From NCBI RefSeq assembly GCF_000002995.4, contig NW_025062479.1, positions 2,811,721 to 2,875,720 on the forward strand: a DNA stretch of 64,000 nucleotides, written 5' to 3'. The DNA comes from Brugia malayi (Eukaryota > Nematoda > Chromadorea > Rhabditida > Onchocercidae). The notes beneath the pieces were generated by a model that worked only from the letters and a program-made list of their open reading frames with translations, searched no databases and was not told the DNA's origin. Made by a program: the position numbers and the translations under genes. Positions 61,854 to 64,000 of the stretch are shown one piece after another; the stretch's first letter is position 1; each line of letters begins with the position of its first letter.

Positions 61854-63111
61854 TTAGTATTTCCTTCCGCTCGAAACAGCGTACGACTTCGTCTGCAGCA
61901 CTTCCAACCCTTTCCAAAGTCTATCATTGTATGCGGAGCTGGCATTCTTATCATCCCTGATCTTCTGAAATAAATTTAAATCTAGGCACATTTATCTGTT
62001 TCACATGATAAGCAAATTTTAATACTCGTTTTAGCTTCTTTCCCATTACAGTAGTATGAAGCTTACAGGGCATTTTTTGAATATTTTCTTCAGGATTTGT
62101 TAACACCATTTGTCTCCATTAGTGCCACCAGCACCTCAGGAATTTTTTCGCTATCATCTGACAAACTAGAACACTCTGCTTTTATGCTAAATTCCGTCTT
62201 TTGAGGTAAATTCCTCTTCCAATTCTTCTAAATTCCACCTTCCTCCATATATTATTAAGCATTTCGCCCTTCATATACCGCCAATCCCCTTTCTGTTTCA
62301 TTTTCATCCTGAAAAACTTATAATGATTATTCTACCATTTCTTTCAACGTTCAATTTCCTCCATTATAACTTCAAAATTTCATTACTATTCGGCGTTTTT
62401 GGCGCAAATTTAACGCATCTTTTACACCAGAATTAAAAAGTAACAACACCAACAGTAAATAAAAATCATAAAATCAATTGGTGAGAAATAAAATAAAAGG
62501 GGAGGTGAAATAATTACCTACTGCGATATGGATAAGATCTCCTATAATGCATAGAGCATTGCAAGGCTATTCTCGAAATACTGAAGGAACAGTAAATATG
62601 TTCGGATGTTCCGGACCTTCTTCATCTGCAGCAAGCATTCTACAAAGTGATCTCAAGTATACCATACATCAGTGATTTCAAGTACATCCTTCAGCTAAAA
62701 TAAACCATTCATTTGCCAAAGCTAAGGAGATGCAACATCCCATACAACATAACATGTTTCCTTAAGAGAACCTTGAAATGTTAGGTGCAAATATGCAAAT
62801 ACATCAAAAGTTCCACCACTCTCTTAATCATATAGAGAATCGTAACCTTCGTAACTCTGAAATAGCTCAAAAAAAAACCTACGTGATAATTTAAATTTTA
62901 TCATGACAGGAACAAGAAATCTTAGTGAAACATACTGAGAGCCCACGAATTGTAAGATGGACCTCTTCGTAAATCCCTACCCGTTCCTTGCTTTTAGCGT
63001 TTGTGTCCCTACTATGACCTCAGTTAATTCCAAGGATTTTCTTAATTTGATTTCTATTTGATCCTTTTTCGAGATGGATTCCAATTCCATCGATCGTTCG
63101 ATAGAGACCCA
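61854..63111 (-). CDS. Candidate 3' end of a spliced gene
   Basis: Three minus-strand exons fit in phase: 63111-62981 after GGCTTCAG (WVSIERSMELESISKKDQIE, then IKLRKSLELTEVIVGTQTLK, ARN), 62308-62239 after TTTTTCAG (MKMKQKGDWRYMKGEMLNNI), and 61964-61854 after TTTATTTCAG (KIRDDKNASSAYNDRLWKGL, EVLQTKSYAVSSGRKY, then TAA). The residue content is balanced and unlike the surrounding AT-driven frames. The 5' end is not found; it may lie in or beyond the right edge. The middle exon is the weakest, because another open frame overlaps 62240-62100. No family recognised. Confidence 0.4.
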
Positions 63112-63640
63112 CTGAAGCCTCATTAAAAACAGATTCGTATTTTTAAGCATATTTTTTTTATCGGGATAAGTCAAATTGATGAAACGACCATATCTGCTTA
63201 TTACAAAATTCATTCAAAATTACTCCAAAAGATTCAAATTCAAGTACAATGAATGTTAATAAGTTCATGAGGATTGTTTTGCCTGGCGACCCAACATTTT
63301 TTCAGCTTCATATCACTATTTATTTCTTTTAAATAAATATTCTTTTATCATCGAGCATAGGAAAATGATTGTTAAAATCACAATTTACCTCCCATTGAAT
63401 AACTAATACATCCTTTACAGTTAATAACGACGTGGCTCTTAGTCGTCTAACTTTTATCAAACTTAACCATATTAAGACAAATTTAGTCCTTTAGATTTAA
63501 TAAAATTTTATTATGACATATTAACACACAAAATTTAGCATGCAGACATGGAACAACCTATAATAATACATATGCTTTAACGCCCGTAATATGGAAAGCA
63601 GAACCTAATAAATGAAATTTTGCGACGTACTTAGAATATG
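63112..63640. other. Non-coding or upstream intronic DNA
   Basis: No further exon of the candidate minus-strand gene could be identified here. Confidence 0.35.
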
Positions 63641-63644
63641 TATG

Positions 63645-63792
63645 TATAATAATTAATAATTGATAATAATAAACAATAAATAAGTGACAATAAATAGTAA
63701 TAAATAATGATAGATAATAAATAATAATAAATAATAAACAATAAATATGAATAATGATAGATAATAACGATTTAGTAATAATGATAATAAAA
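63645..63792. repeat. Degenerate AATAAT/AATAAA minisatellite
   Basis: About 150 bases are built from short units such as aataat, aataaa, gataata and acaataaat in irregular order. A longer sub-unit around 'aataatgatagataataa' occurs twice (about 63705 and 63750). Confidence 0.75.
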
Positions 63793-64000
63793 GGGAAATC
63801 GTAGACCTACTGTCATGGGACGAAACAATTACAATGAGCGCCTGCTCCTAACAAACGATGAAAGCACTCCCTCCTTTCCACTACTACATTTTCTCTTTTT
63901 TGTAAGCCTAAGCCCTGTATAGAGGCATTGAAGTCTGCAGAGGGATGAATATATATGTCTATTTCAGCAAACAACTGCATTTACAATTTATGATAAATCC

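Noticed and set aside
1..64000. tRNA, rRNA and CRISPR features
   Set aside because: I saw no cloverleaf with a T-loop/anticodon pattern, no rRNA-like conserved blocks and no regularly spaced repeats; the genes are eukaryotic.

Overview
The window is nuclear DNA of a nematode, most likely a filarial (clade III, spirurid) worm. The evidence is a strongly AT-rich background, genes cut into many small exons by introns of roughly 70-700 bp with TTTCAG-type acceptors, acceptor-like sites a few bases upstream of start codons that fit spliced-leader trans-splicing, and BEL/Pao retroelements. The species is an inference; the sequence does not name it.

Left third (1-14.8 kb): no intact gene is seen. 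It holds three copies or fragments of a ~2 kb repeat (here 'repeat R'), one of them inverted (529-1491, 7439-8850, 11498-13512). It also holds a ~600 bp polypyrimidine tract, coding-like relics (5016-5553 and a duplicated pair at 10298-10561 / 11249-11441), and a degenerate 10-bp minisatellite lying between that pair.

Middle (14.8-32.1 kb): two nested BEL/Pao elements. Element 1 (14820-32063) has its left LTR in forward orientation, a decayed gag-protease-RT-RNase H-integrase region, and its right LTR inverted. Element 2 (21122-31757) is inserted in that right LTR and flanked by a perfect 5-bp target-site duplication (accta). Element 2 is a giant palindrome: two ~4.7 kb arms, almost identical, each carrying RNase H, integrase and an Env-like region pointing outward. 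The arms meet around an inverted gag and a 360-bp RT fragment. The palindrome and the inverted LTR are the most unusual structures here. They could record autointegration or strand switching during retrotransposition and could be transcribed into very long hairpin RNA. An assembly artefact must be excluded first.

Right part (32-64 kb): conventional genes. A 13-exon CLPTM1 gene (+, 33829-37583) is followed by a 5-exon gene for a small signal-peptide protein (+, 39411-41018). Convergent with these is a 19-exon NSD/MES-4-type histone methyltransferase gene (-, 47406-42118). Upstream of it on the same strand is a 6-exon rhodopsin-like 7TM receptor gene (-, 50818-47936). I reconstructed these four models by hand; all splice phases agree from start to stop. 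From 50.9 to 61.8 kb I see only AT-rich non-coding DNA with simple and degenerate repeats. The last 2 kb contain three phase-compatible exons that may be the 3' end of another minus-strand gene, then an AT-rich minisatellite.
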